In this document: one piece after another, positions 23,027-33,491 of the stretch
Position numbering within the stretch: position 1 is the first letter of the stretch
Layout of the letters: each line of letters starts with the position of its first letter
Assembly: GCA_000827325.1 (NCBI GenBank)
Contig: KN832889.1
Coordinates: forward strand, 533,389 to 597,388
Source: Oidiodendron maius Zn
Lineage: Eukaryota; Ascomycota; Leotiomycetes; Myxotrichaceae
Direction: 5' to 3'
DNA: 64,000 bases
Notes under the pieces: generated by a model
What the model was told of the DNA's origin: nothing
What the model saw: the letters and a program-made list of their open reading frames with translations, nothing else
Database searches by the model: none
Program-made: the position numbers and the translations under genes

Positions 23027-23851
23027 TCACCTCCAAAAACGCGCCGCCATAGTAGTAACGGCGATCACAGCTCCTGCCACCACCCAAGGCTGTACCTTCT
23101 CCCACGCACTCCATGAGAGATCGCTTGATACCTTTTTGACCTTGGCTTCGAAACCTTCGGCTTCGTTGATACGCGGAAAATCCCTACCGACTGGGACCTC
23201 TTTTCCTAAGAACTCACAAAGCGGCTCCCAGCCAGAGCCTAGCTTGTACTCAAGCTTTCTCTCTTCCGCAATCACTTGCCGGATCCTGTCGTAGTACGAG
23301 AAGTAGAACTTCCTTGCCACGTCTTTGTTAATCTCCCTGTAGTGCCGCACCCCGAACCTTCCTAAAACCAGCTTTTCGACACATTGCCGCGCCCTGTTGC
23401 CAGTAAGAGCCGACACGATAGGGCCCAGTTGAGGTCCGGGAAACCGAAAAACGTGTTGCAACAGGGTCTCGTCGAGACTCCGATACCAGGCATCAAAGTC
23501 GCGTTGCACGATGACCACTTTCGCGTCTGGGTAGGCATGCGCAAGCTCCTCTACGAACCACCCTGCCCAATCCGTCGGGACGTCATAGTCGCCAAAGATC
23601 GTGTCCCAATCTGCGCGGGTAAATGGCGGCCGCAACCTGGCGCCGGGGGCGTTGGGAAGCGTTGCATCAATGGCTTTCTCGAATCTGTGGAAAATCTCTG
23701 TATCCTCCCGATCAAGGTAAAGACCATGCCAGGGACGCAGACCAAGCAGGGAGTATGCCTCACACATAGAAGCTGTGCCGGTGCGCCACAAGCCGGCATG
23801 AATGACAGAAGGCGGACCAGGCCGTCTGGTAGCCGTGTCGATGCTTGCCAT
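23027..23851 (-). CDS. Sulfotransferase-fold P-loop protein with C-terminal membrane anchor
   Basis: Single-exon gene of the fungal Sulfotransferase_4-like P-loop family, common beside biosynthetic genes but with few proven activities. The P-loop region reads VIHAGLWRTGTASMCEAYSL, matching the G-x-x-RTGT-S PAPS-binding-loop pattern. AYPDAKVVIVQRDFDAWYRS is the strand with a conserved Arg/Asp that follows in this family. The C-terminal AGAVIAVTTMAARFW is a predicted membrane anchor. I prefer the start at 23851 (MASIDTATRRP), because the 11 extra residues from 23884 look like 5' leader. About 274 residues. Whether it transfers sulfate, or does something else as some relatives may, cannot be told. 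Confidence 0.8.
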   Translation of the reverse strand: MASIDTATRRPGPPSVIHAGLWRTGTASMCEAYSLLGLRPWHGLYLDREDTEIFHRFEKAIDATLPNAPGARLRPPFTRADWDTIFGDYDVPTDWAGWFVEELAHAYPDAKVVIVQRDFDAWYRSLDETLLQHVFRFPGPQLGPIVSALTGNRARQCVEKLVLGRFGVRHYREINKDVARKFYFSYYDRIRQVIAEERKLEYKLGSGWEPLCEFLGKEVPVGRDFPRINEAEGFEAKVKKVSSDLSWSAWEKVQPWVVAGAVIAVTTMAARFWR

Positions 23852-24634
23852 ACTAGTCTGTCTTGCCAACAGCAGGCAGAACACAGACGAGAGATTTAGA
23901 AGTATATCAATGGGAGAGATGGTATTGGATGATCTGACGCTATATACAGTACCAGGTAGTAGAGGTAATCATTTACTGTATGGCTGCTGCTCGCGCCGGG
24001 ACAAGCCTGTGAACCATGAACCATGTCACCAAAGGCAGGCCTGCGGCGTCGAAACGGCGGTGTACGCCTCCCTCTACGACGCTCCCGGGGCCGGCTGGCA
24101 TTAGTGAATGTGACTGCTCATTAGCTGCAGCCGTGCCGTACAACCAGTCCACCCCAACGCTAACAGTGCCGCAATTTACTTGACTGCTGTACAATGCCCT
24201 TATCGCTGTTTACCTAAACCCCTACCTCTATCTGTTCTGTTGTATCCATCGAGCGTGCAGTTCGACGATTCCCATTAATCTAATCCACGTCGATTTCATG
24301 CTGTCGCGAATGGGACTAGTCTAAGTCGTCGATTTTAATAAATACGAACTAGACTATTTGGAAGATTCTCTCTTGGTAATCAAGACTATAGCTGAATCCC
24401 AGAATTTAAATTCGAGAGACAATAAAGGGTACTGTGTAGATAGTTAAACGATACTTATTATATAAAATACCCCATGGTGCTAGCTGTGAACCTATGATCG
24501 TAGTACTCTTCTAGAGCGGACGGGAGACAAGCGCATTCGATAGAGCTACGTGGCCTATTATTATCTATACTTTAATGAAATCAATATTCAACAAGTAAGC
24601 AGCGATTCGTTGACATCCCGCTGTGTTAATCCGT
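23852..24634. other. Intergenic, 0.8 kb
   Basis: Promoter side of the sulfotransferase-like gene and 3' side of acyltransferase C. No gene supported. Confidence 0.4.
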
Positions 24635-26226
24635 TTATAATGAATCACATTTATTCAACACCTCGAGATCCTTCTCTAGCGACTCCCATGCCTCCACTGT
24701 CATACAACCTTCTATCCAATAGCTCCCCTCTCGATCTTTTCCAGGAATCTGAAAGACATTTAGAGGTAGGTTTCCGACGCCGATAGCCTGAGTGTGGATG
24801 TAAGATACCAATCCTGGCTTCGGCCCACCGTCGCCAGCGTCTGGCTGCACAACAGCCGCACTAAAGTCGGCTTTTTCGTACAAGTGAGCCTTCGACCAGT
24901 TTGTGAAAAAAATACGGGTGCTACCGGCCTGAATGAAGGAGGCCCGGGCTCCTTCAGCAGAATTGAGAATTTTGCAGTCGACGGCAACCCTGGCATGGAT
25001 CTGCTCGGGGGTGGTCTGCTTGACAAGCTGCATACGGACAGCCATGCCGAACTCCCCGAGCGGTGCCTCCATCACAAGGCTGCTGGGCACGTAGATGTGA
25101 CCCCGGAGCGTGGCGTTTCCCACGTAGATCGGGCTTGTGCCGCCGGAATCGAGGGCGGCGAAGGCAGAAGGGACCCGGTGGCGGATATCATACGAATTAA
25201 TGATAGTGACCGGCTGAGGAGTCGACGGAGCGAGCTGGGCGAGGGCATGCCTGCTCAGCCATGACACCAGGACATCTCCCTCACTAAGGAACGGCTTGCT
25301 TGGGTCGCCGTTGAGAGCTACTTCCGGAGGAAAGCCTCGGGCTGATAGATCCGCAACAGCTTTTTCTTTGATTTTGTTGATCACGCGCTTGTGCAGAAAT
25401 ATAGACTTCGATTGGCTCTTCGCGTTCACCAATGCGTCCCACGCATTACCCGCCACGGAAGGTTTTGATTCCAAGCCTGCTAACTTGTCCGCGAACTGCA
25501 GCTGCTCTTTAGGAACGGCACTGCCGAACCTTGCAAGGGCATCTTCAAACGCACCGATCTTATCCGGTACTTGAGCTTCTTTCTCAGCCATCACATCGCT
25601 CCAGGCTTTAAGAATAATGCCTATGCCTTGGCCGTCGGTGAGATTATGCAGGCAGTTCAAGGAAACCAGCGTGGCATTGCGAAAGGAGTTAATCCGTAAT
25701 GATAATTGCGGCTCATCTCGGGAGACATAGTCGACTAGTTTCTGAGGACCACCAGGAGGTATTGTTAGAGAACCGAAGGAGTTCCATATATTATCAGTAG
25801 TCTTTGCGATAGGCCCGGCCCGCGGAAGTTGGGAAGCCACGGGATGATCGCCAATGTTAGAATCGAAGTCTTCATGGTAGTAGCGAACTGCAGGCCGCGT
25901 ATCGGTGAAAGATTCAGGTATGTGAATCTCGAGCCGGCCATTATCCTGAAGAACAAAGTTAACATATTGCCCTTGCTGCCGATCTCGATACTCCCGGAAC
26001 TTACATTACGGCGTAATCGGCCGCCAAGCTTCCTCCACTCTCCGATGTTCAACAAGCGTACTAGCGCGGAGTGGATGCGATCTGAATTCAAAACTTTATC
26101 GAAGCACAGAGTCACCGAGAGAAGTACATTATTATTCGCAGTGGTATCGTCAAATAGATGCATCGACACAATGCGATCGCCTTCGACGATCGGCGGCGCC
26201 GTGCCGCTTTGGGACGGGGAAGGCAT
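24635..26226 (-). CDS. BAHD-type acyltransferase C (intact HxxxD)
   Basis: Paralogue of acyltransferase A in this window. Two exons, 26005-26226 and 24635-25945. The 59-nt intron (GTAAGT...TTCAG) sits at the same place as in A, between GGRLRRN and DNGRLEIHIPESF. Total 510 residues against 511 in A. The active site LHNLTDGQG supplies a complete HxxxD (His174, Asp178), so this copy should be the catalytically competent one. The C-terminus SYWIEGCMTVEAWESLEKDL corresponds to NIWLSCVLSRHSWLKLFEFL of A. No DFGWG box is visible. It lies just downstream of the PLP enzyme on the same strand. Acyl donor and acceptor unknown. Confidence 0.88.
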
Positions 26227-26972
26227 CCTACAGACCGGAAACGACCTTGCAAAAAACTACTTGGTGTAAGTACCTGGGGAGGCTATATATATATACGGAT
26301 ACCTCGAGGTATCCACCTAAAAGCGGGGTAGAGATAATATCCCGCTTCACACTTGCAGATGAGGGTTGCTTACGTCTATTACTTGGCGAAGAAAAATAAT
26401 AACTTCTATCTTGTATTAATAAAGTAATGGCTTATATAATTATCTTTCTTATTATAGATAAAGACCTGTATGTCTAAGAGTTTTAAGAGGAGTAGAGGTT
26501 CTATATACAGTTGCCACTTTACTATTAACGTGGCGGGATACGTGGTGCGCATGATATACACTAGTAAATGTAGCCAATCTTTATAAACTGAGTCAGTGGA
26601 ATAGAATATAAATGTAAGATATAAAATAGTATGTGTAAATTGGAGAGGTGATATTTTCAAGCACTGTGCTACTCCACAGTTTATGATAATGTTAGATCGG
26701 ATCGAAGGAAACCTTGTGCACGTAATCCTTCGACGACAATATATACCATGTCAGGAATAAAAAAGTATTTGGGGGGTACGCCAGGCATTTACCGTTCATT
26801 CATTCCTTTAGGTGTGAGCTCTGGGCTCTTTGGTGCTAGGGCTTATAATTAACATGCTTGTTCGGGAATCATTGTACTCTCAGTTTACGTTTGAAGAGCT
26901 AATTAAACAAGAAGTCGTTAAAATAGTAACTGGGGTTAGAATAGCGTCCTTTCAAATCAGTCGCTTGATGGA
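26227..26972. other. A/T-rich intergenic spacer
   Basis: Very A/T-rich around 26390-26660. Upstream region of acyltransferase C and 3' side of the PLP gene. No gene supported. Confidence 0.4.
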
Positions 26973-28673
26973 CTATCTGCTAGCGTCGAAATAAGCACTG
27001 TTTGTCTTGACCACCTCGTTCTCCCGATGCACTCCATTCTCCCTCAGCACCCCATTCTCCTTGAGCTTCCATTGTGCCATCACAGATCTGGAAGTACGGT
27101 AGTGTCTCTCCAGCCCTTTACAGATTGCGGTAGCTACGGGCTCAACCTCATTGGGATCGACTCCAACGGAGATCCTTATGTACGGGTCCTCATTCCGGAT
27201 GAAAGGTGTCGACGGCCAAATGCGAGTAACGGAGAAGCCCAGGCCACCACCCTTCGTCATTCCAACGCCCTCTTCCTCTGCGGCCCTCAGGACAAGACCT
27301 GTAAATGTATCTAAGCTCGGCCGCTTATTCATCTGATCATCCCCAATGAGTCGGATGGTAACAACGTTTCCACCATGGCCCCAACCCATCTTGCGCCAAT
27401 GGACCGGAAAATTGAACTGGGCGATGGTGGAGCACTTCTTGTCCAGTATGTGGTAGAGCTTCTCCGCATTTGTGGTCAGCCAGTGCATCCGCGACTGGTG
27501 GATACTATAATCAATTGGCGGCAAGACGTTTGCCTGACGTGAATATAGCGTCGTTCCGGTGACCTGGCGGATGAGGCCGATGGTCTCGTGGAAAATATCT
27601 GGGTAGACGATTAATCCACACATAACGATGTCCATGCCCATCTGGACGTACTTGTGGGCACTCTCGTAGTAGAGGATCTTTGGGTGGCTCGGCTTATCAA
27701 ACCAGTCGTACACCGGCATTCCGCCCGAGACCAACGTCCCGTCGATGATTAGAAACCGGTCCGCCCAGCCTTCTCTACCTGACAGGAGCTGTGCAAACCG
27801 CCGGATATCAGTAGTCTCCAAGCCGACTGTGTTGGCCATGGGGTCGAGGTAGACTGCCTTGGCGTTGTGCTTCTCCGCCGTCGCGATGATGTCCTCTGCG
27901 TCAAACGTGTTTGAGTTGATGACCTGTACATGGGATATCTGCCGCAGCTGCTCGAAGCACTCAAAATACAGATACGGAGAGATGACGATTGTGTCTCCCG
28001 CGGTGAGGGCCTTGCTCATCAAGAACTGATGCAGCACTGTGAAGGCCGCAACGCCGCTGGAAGTTAATAGCAGTTTGAGCGGCACCGTTTTGTTGCCTAG
28101 TGCTAGAGCTCGGAGGAGTCTCGCCTCTGACTCTCGGACGTCGGCCGCCCCGTACCGGTCATAGTTGAGGCCTTCCGACTGGTGATAAGAAGGGTCAAAC
28201 CACCACACAGTCTGAGATTGGTCGTACGCGGGACTGGCGCGCTCGAAGAACGACCCTAAACAGGACTGCAGCTGGATCAGAGCGCGATATCGCTCCTCCA
28301 TCTGCCAAGGGGCTAGGGTGAAGGTCGACAACGCCGACGGCGCTTGGTTCTGGCCATTACCCAGGCTCTTGGTAATGGCCAGCTGCATCTCCAGCTCTGA
28401 AGTAAGATGCTCTAGGCGCGTGTACATCTGCAGGAAGATGTTGATGCACCAGTCGTCAGTGCGGGCGGATATCTTCTTTTCAATGCGGGAGCGTTCATCA
28501 AAGCGTTGTTTGATAGTAGCCGTCGCCTCCTTCAGGCGGGATAGCAGAAGAGTCCATGTGTCGACGATGGACAACCGGGGCGTCTCATATAAGTTCAGAT
28601 TTGTGCGTCGTGACAATTGTCCATTGGGGTTGGCGACTACGATGGGATATGGATGGGCCATGGAGACGACCAT
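26973..28673 (-). CDS. PLP-dependent enzyme, Cys/Met-metabolism fold with N-terminal extension
   Basis: Fold-type-I pyridoxal-phosphate enzyme of the cystathionine gamma-synthase/lyase superfamily; 566 residues from the first ATG, single exon. Recognisable parts: LLLTSSGVAAFTVLHQFL (phosphate-binding SSG-x-A), SPYLYFECFEQL (ring-stacking Tyr, about 235), AVYLDPMANTVGL (in place of the usual ESPtNP), DRFLIIDGTLVSGG (Asp about 311, pyridine-N partner) and YYESAHKYVQMGMDIVMCG (Schiff-base Lys about 341; family SaTKY). About 160 residues precede the core and include a charged helical stretch (RLKEATATIKQRFDERSR), whereas family enzymes are usually 380-450 long in total. Relatives in fungal clusters join amino-acid side chains to other carbons by gamma-substitution, and that role is inferred here. 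Divergent from the 2OG oxygenase, so probably co-regulated. Confidence 0.85.
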   Translation of the reverse strand: MVVSMAHPYPIVVANPNGQLSRRTNLNLYETPRLSIVDTWTLLLSRLKEATATIKQRFDERSRIEKKISARTDDWCINIFLQMYTRLEHLTSELEMQLAITKSLGNGQNQAPSALSTFTLAPWQMEERYRALIQLQSCLGSFFERASPAYDQSQTVWWFDPSYHQSEGLNYDRYGAADVRESEARLLRALALGNKTVPLKLLLTSSGVAAFTVLHQFLMSKALTAGDTIVISPYLYFECFEQLRQISHVQVINSNTFDAEDIIATAEKHNAKAVYLDPMANTVGLETTDIRRFAQLLSGREGWADRFLIIDGTLVSGGMPVYDWFDKPSHPKILYYESAHKYVQMGMDIVMCGLIVYPDIFHETIGLIRQVTGTTLYSRQANVLPPIDYSIHQSRMHWLTTNAEKLYHILDKKCSTIAQFNFPVHWRKMGWGHGGNVVTIRLIGDDQMNKRPSLDTFTGLVLRAAEEEGVGMTKGGGLGFSVTRIWPSTPFIRNEDPYIRISVGVDPNEVEPVATAICKGLERHYRTSRSVMAQWKLKENGVLRENGVHRENEVVKTNSAYFDASR

Positions 28674-29155
28674 TGAGACAGGGAGATAGCAGAGAAATGG
28701 CTTTACCACCTAAGCACCCTAGCTTTACAGTGAGAAATGGGCCTATGTATCCTTATCTACTATGTAGCGAAACCACGGGCAAGGGAACGGGCTTCGCAGA
28801 ATCCGTGGCGAAAGAAGTATGTAAACCCTGGTAACAGTGGATTGGTGAAGTGACTATTACAAGTCTCTATGACTAGTTTTGCGCGTATTGATAGGAGGCT
28901 TACATCGCTGGGATTTTTTGCCACTAACATGGCCTGTTGTTCCTCATGTACATAGAGGTATCCAACGAGTTAACAACCTAAGCCTAGTGTAAATAACCCA
29001 GTATAGCGTACGTCTGAAGCCTTGCATAAATAAACCAGTATAACATTCCGATCAGGGCTGACAGCGTTCCGTCGCATAGGACTTAACCTCTTATCCTCAC
29101 GCCCTCGATGACCAAAGTTTGAGCTTGAGCTTGACTCATTATATATCAAAACACC
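28674..29155. promoter_or_regulatory. Divergent promoter, PLP enzyme / 2OG oxygenase
   Basis: 482 bp between the start codons of two divergently transcribed genes. It must contain both promoters and is a natural place for a shared cluster-regulator site. No motif was assigned by eye. Confidence 0.5.
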
Positions 29156-30121
29156 ATGCCTATCGTTAACGGGCACAAAGACCCTCACCGAGGGCCTCAC
29201 ATTTTAAATGTCCTTGAGCAACGCTACCATGCTCAATTCTACGAGTCCATTGCCGCAATCATGGCCCTACGCAGCTCATACTTGCAAAATAGATTTATCT
29301 TTGTCCGAGGAGTGGACATGATCCCCATTCTAGAGGGCCTCGGCGCCAGAGCGGACGATTTCGAGTCGGTCAAGCAGATCAGCGACCTCACAGGACCCGA
29401 TCCAACCCTTGACTATCGCACAGTGACATACGGGCGGTACTGCATCGACCCTGAGACCCGCTGCATACGACGGCTCGCGGCACAGCCATACACACTAACG
29501 GTGCAAGAGGACTACAAGCGCCACGACTCTGGCATCCCCAGGATGTTCGACGAAACCCCGGCGGGCATGCAGGGCAACACCGTCGTGCAGGCCCTGATGC
29601 TCTTCAAGGCACTAATCTTTCAGGGTGTCCCTGTCACGCCGCGCGACCGCCTCAACTACTCCTGTGCGGCGTGGATCTGCACCATGTTCAACGCACGCAC
29701 TCACACTTGCAAGCAGAATGGCATTTTCGGCGAACCAGCGCTTGAAGGTGTCCACTCGGACGGATCTGACCACACCATGACGGTATTCCTAGGCAGCACA
29801 AACATGCGTGCCGATAGCGCCGTTACATTCATGCACGATAACGCGGAGACGACTGGGGTGCAGATATGGGAGACAAACCCCGCCCTGATCCAGGGGCGCG
29901 TACACCACCAGCACTTCTTGGACACTCTGGTCTTTTTGGACCACGAATTCAAGCACAGCGTTACATCACTACATCAACTAGATGTGGCCCAGCCCGCTAC
30001 GAGGGATATGCTAGTTCTGTTTACTCGTCGACCCAAGCTGGAGGGGCATGTATCGGGTTATGGAGATACCATGGAGCTCCACAGTACAGCACCATTGCAT
30101 CTGCCTATGTGGCTGCCTTAA
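29156..30121 (+). CDS. 2OG-Fe(II) dioxygenase of the isoleucine-4-hydroxylase (IDO) type
   Basis: Single exon, 321 residues. Resembles the 2OG-Fe dioxygenase family that includes the bacterial L-isoleucine dioxygenase IDO, whose members hydroxylate free aliphatic amino acids. The iron ligands appear as LEGVHSDGSDHTMTVFLG (His200-x-Asp202) and DHEFKHSVTSL (distal His about 267), with a following Arg in the LVLFTRRP strand as the likely 2-oxoglutarate anchor. The GVHSDG-to-N-x-x-x-SA-x-TFMHDN spacing is as in that family. Family members are usually 220-260 residues; the extra length is mostly N-terminal. It faces the PLP enzyme across a shared promoter, which fits sequential work on an amino-acid substrate (inference). 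Confidence 0.82.
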   Translation: MPIVNGHKDPHRGPHILNVLEQRYHAQFYESIAAIMALRSSYLQNRFIFVRGVDMIPILEGLGARADDFESVKQISDLTGPDPTLDYRTVTYGRYCIDPETRCIRRLAAQPYTLTVQEDYKRHDSGIPRMFDETPAGMQGNTVVQALMLFKALIFQGVPVTPRDRLNYSCAAWICTMFNARTHTCKQNGIFGEPALEGVHSDGSDHTMTVFLGSTNMRADSAVTFMHDNAETTGVQIWETNPALIQGRVHHQHFLDTLVFLDHEFKHSVTSLHQLDVAQPATRDMLVLFTRRPKLEGHVSGYGDTMELHSTAPLHLPMWLP

Positions 30122-30980
30122 TGGCGCCGGCTTCCATTATTGGTCATTGATAGATTATATTAAAGTCCATTATTATTACCTAAGATTCGGGGCGTCTTTT
30201 TTAGTGTACTATATACGTACTGCTTACTGTAACTACTGTACGTATGCTCCGTACCACCCACGAATTTATACATTCGCCAGTCGGATACCATATTCGCAAA
30301 TGGGACGATCCACTTGTTCCACCCGCGAATAATAGAAATATATTAAATTGACCCAGACCCTACTACCTCCTGTGTTAGCGCTAGCTCGCTTTCGCCTAGG
30401 CCTATCTACTAGAGCTACTTCTGTCTAAGTACTACTGATTCTACCAGCTTACTGATCAACTACGTTACCCGCACAAAGTATATGCTTATATAAGCGTGAG
30501 AAATAGAGGGGCTTCCTGTACGCTTGACATCAAGATAAACTGTCAGTAATGCAAGTTTCTTTCTCTATCAGGCAGGGTTTGCGATGGTGGATGCACACGC
30601 CACCCGCGCCCATGAGAGACCGACGCGTGTCGATTGGACGAGCTGATGCATCAGTAGCGCAAGATTAGCATTGGTAACATTCCCCCTAAAGTACTGCAAC
30701 CTTCCTATTCTGTAGCTAATAGTAAGTAAGTCCCTTCCTACGTGAATACATTCTTCTAGACTTTTCCATATCGCCACATCTCCGGCTATCACTGGGTTAA
30801 GCTTAATTTAGGGAGCCACAGCAGGAACTTTATGCATCTATCCATATCTTGTTGCTATCTTATTAGGAATTCCTCTACAAGATATTTCTAGACGCAGCAC
30901 CACATCTAAACATAGACACGTCGCTCCAGAGACATCATTTCTGTCTACTCTTAAGACACGCGGCATAATACACATTTACA
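30122..30980. other. Intergenic, 0.86 kb
   Basis: Between the 2OG oxygenase and P450 A, which are on the same strand. Contains the P450 A promoter. No gene supported. Confidence 0.4.
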
Positions 30981-32731
30981 ATGTTTGACTGGGCAGGTCT
31001 CAGTCGGGTTGGCTTCACTTGGACCCTGCTAAATATTCCAAATATAGTCGCCAGCGCTGTTACCTTTGTGAGCAAGTATAGTCAATACTAGGAGATACCG
31101 TACTAATGAAGAGAGGCTGTTGTCTACTTGGTGGGATACTCCGGCTACAATATCCTGTTCCATCCTTTGGCGAGATACCCTGGCCCTCGACTCCGAGCGG
31201 CGAGCAAGGTGCCATATCTCAGGGCAATGTGGACGGGGTACCACCACCGTGCGGTCCAGGAACTACATGCAAGATACGGGCCCGTTGTGCGCATTGCTCC
31301 AAACAATCTCTCGTTCATCAACCCCCAGGCTTGGAAGGATATCTACGCCCACAAGAAGACTCCCGAGCTGGAAATGATCAAGGACCCTGAATTCTACGTG
31401 AGAAACCCCGACGCTCCCACCATAGTTAATGGGAATCGTGAGGAGCACGCGCGCTACCGGCGCCTATATTCTCCCGGGTTCTCGTCACGCTCCTTGCGCG
31501 AACAGGAGCCGCTGATCCAGGTCTACGTGAACATGTTCATCAACGGCCTTAGTCGGGCTTGCGACCAGGGCGAGACACCTGTAGACATGGTCCAGTGGTT
31601 TAACTGGGTCACATTTGATATTATCGGGGATCTCGCATTTGGAGAGCCGTTTGGATGTCTCGAGAGTGGCGCGACAGATTGGCTTCTGAAACTGAATCAG
31701 ATTGAAGAGGCGCAGATGCACTTTCGCATTATACAGCATATCCCTTTGCTGGGCCGGTATGCCCGCCAAATCGTGAATAAAATGCTCCCCTCTGATGCCG
31801 TGAAGGGGGCAGAGGGGCATCGGAAACTCACACAGGAAAAGGTGACGCGTCGAATAGAGAACAACGCCTCCCGCCCAGACTTTATGGATCACATCCTGCG
31901 TCAACCCCCCGGCAAAGGCTTCACCTTCGGCGAGATGCTGAGCAACTCGGCCACGCTGATCCAGGCTGGGAGCGAAACCACGGCCACGCTGCTATCTGGG
32001 TCGTTGTATCTCCTCCTTCGACACCCGGACAAGATGCAGAAGCTGGTGGACGAGTTGACGACTTCGTTTGCGAGCGACGACTTGATGACCATTGAGAACA
32101 CCGACCGTCTCACGTATCTTGCCGCCGTCCTCGAGGAGGGCTTGCGTTTATACTCACCGGCCGTACCGGGATTTCCACGACGGGTCCCCAACGGCGGAGC
32201 CGTCGTCGATGGCGAGTATATTCCAGGTGGGGTATGTGCTCTTGACCCTACAGAAACTGCCAAGCAGTCGTCTAACTAGTACTTACTGAATATAATAATC
32301 CGGACCTTCCTGAATTTTACTAACGACGACTTGGGGTTGAGTAGGTGTCAGTGGCCGTCAACCATTACGCCGCCTACCATTCACCTCTCAATTTCAGTCG
32401 GCCGGAGGAGTTCATCCCAGAACGATTCATCGACGTCACAGAATTCCCGGACGACCGGCGGGAGGTTCTCCAGCCATTCAGCATGGGCCCACGCAACTGT
32501 ATAGGGAAGAGGTACGTAGCCCACCATCATGGTCTGTTCTCCAGAATTTAGACTGGCTGACTGGACACAAGCCTGGCCTATGCAGAGGGTAAGCTGATCC
32601 TGGGCCGAGCCGTGTGGAAATTTGACATGCGGTTAAGCGAAAAGTCCCAGAACTGGATGAGAGACCAGAAGGGCTATGTGACGTGGTTGAGGCCGGAGAT
32701 GGAGGTTTACGTGAAACTGCGCCACAGATAA
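30981..32731 (+). CDS. Cytochrome P450 A (CYP65/isotrichodermin-hydroxylase-like)
   Basis: Membrane-anchored P450 of the family that contains trichothecene C-15 hydroxylase and many cluster oxygenases. Four exons, 30981-31067, 31116-32231, 32345-32511 and 32572-32731, all in phase, giving 509 residues. Start chosen because exon 1 (MFDWAGLSRVGFTWTLLN) supplies the N-terminal anchor and joins to AVVYLVGYSGYNILFHPLAR. Landmarks: PGP hinge (YPGPRL), I-helix [13 protein letters not shown]-helix EEGLRLYSPAVPG (ExxR), and the haem loop FSMGPRNCIGK with the iron-ligating Cys at about 453. All catalytic motifs are intact. Close in pattern to P450 B at 52-53.7 kb, including the [13 protein letters not shown] string. 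Confidence 0.93.
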
Positions 32732-33491
32732 TAAACTTCTCTGCGGTGCAACTGGGCAGGGTAGCCCGTCCTGGGGTACTATATACCGTGCAATGCGAAA
32801 GACGGTGGCCTGAGCATGTCTAGGGGTGGCCGATGTCAGATGGTTAGGCGGCGGGCTGGTGCACGCGCGTGTTACCCTTTCGGCTCATCATGGCAGACGC
32901 CACACTCGGCGTCCAAACGGCAGACTTGAGATAATTAATAAAATAAAAGCGCTAAAATGAGCCGTTTTTATAGTCTTTTAAAATCCCCTTTATAAACTTT
33001 ATAATAGATATATGCAGATATAAGGTAAGAGACTATAAATAAAGAGATAGAAATGATAGAGCAACTAAATGGGCACTAAGAGTATATTCCCTTTTTCAAA
33101 CTTACTAACAGCTCCCTACCTCTATCTATAGTCTAATAGTAGTCCACAATACTATACCTCTAAGCTATGATAAAGAGGCGTCTACCCACCTCTAGCCCCT
33201 ATGAATGGAGATTTTATAGAGCATCGTTAGGCTGAATCATTCGACTTGCCAAATAGATTGGCCACTTGCCCGTATCTACTTACACAGAGTAGAGTAGGGC
33301 CATAGCCCAGGACGTACAGTGGCGTCCGACTATCTTGAGCAATACCTAACAGTGCTGGCCCCTTGTTAACCGACCGCCTAGCTGCGCACGAGCTATCTTG
33401 TACAAATTGTCAGCGACCTCCGCCCTGCTCCGTCCTCCACGGAACACGGGCCATCCAAACCTTCCACCTGGAATCCAACTATTGCGCCCAT
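32732..33491. other. Intergenic, A/T-rich
   Basis: Between P450 A and the sugar dehydratase. 32940-33080 is strongly A/T-rich. No gene supported. Confidence 0.4.

Noticed and set aside
26973-30121. Loline-type alkaloid cluster from the PLP enzyme plus 2OG oxygenase
   Set aside because: The 2OG protein is of the IDO type rather than the LolO type, and no other loline genes are present.
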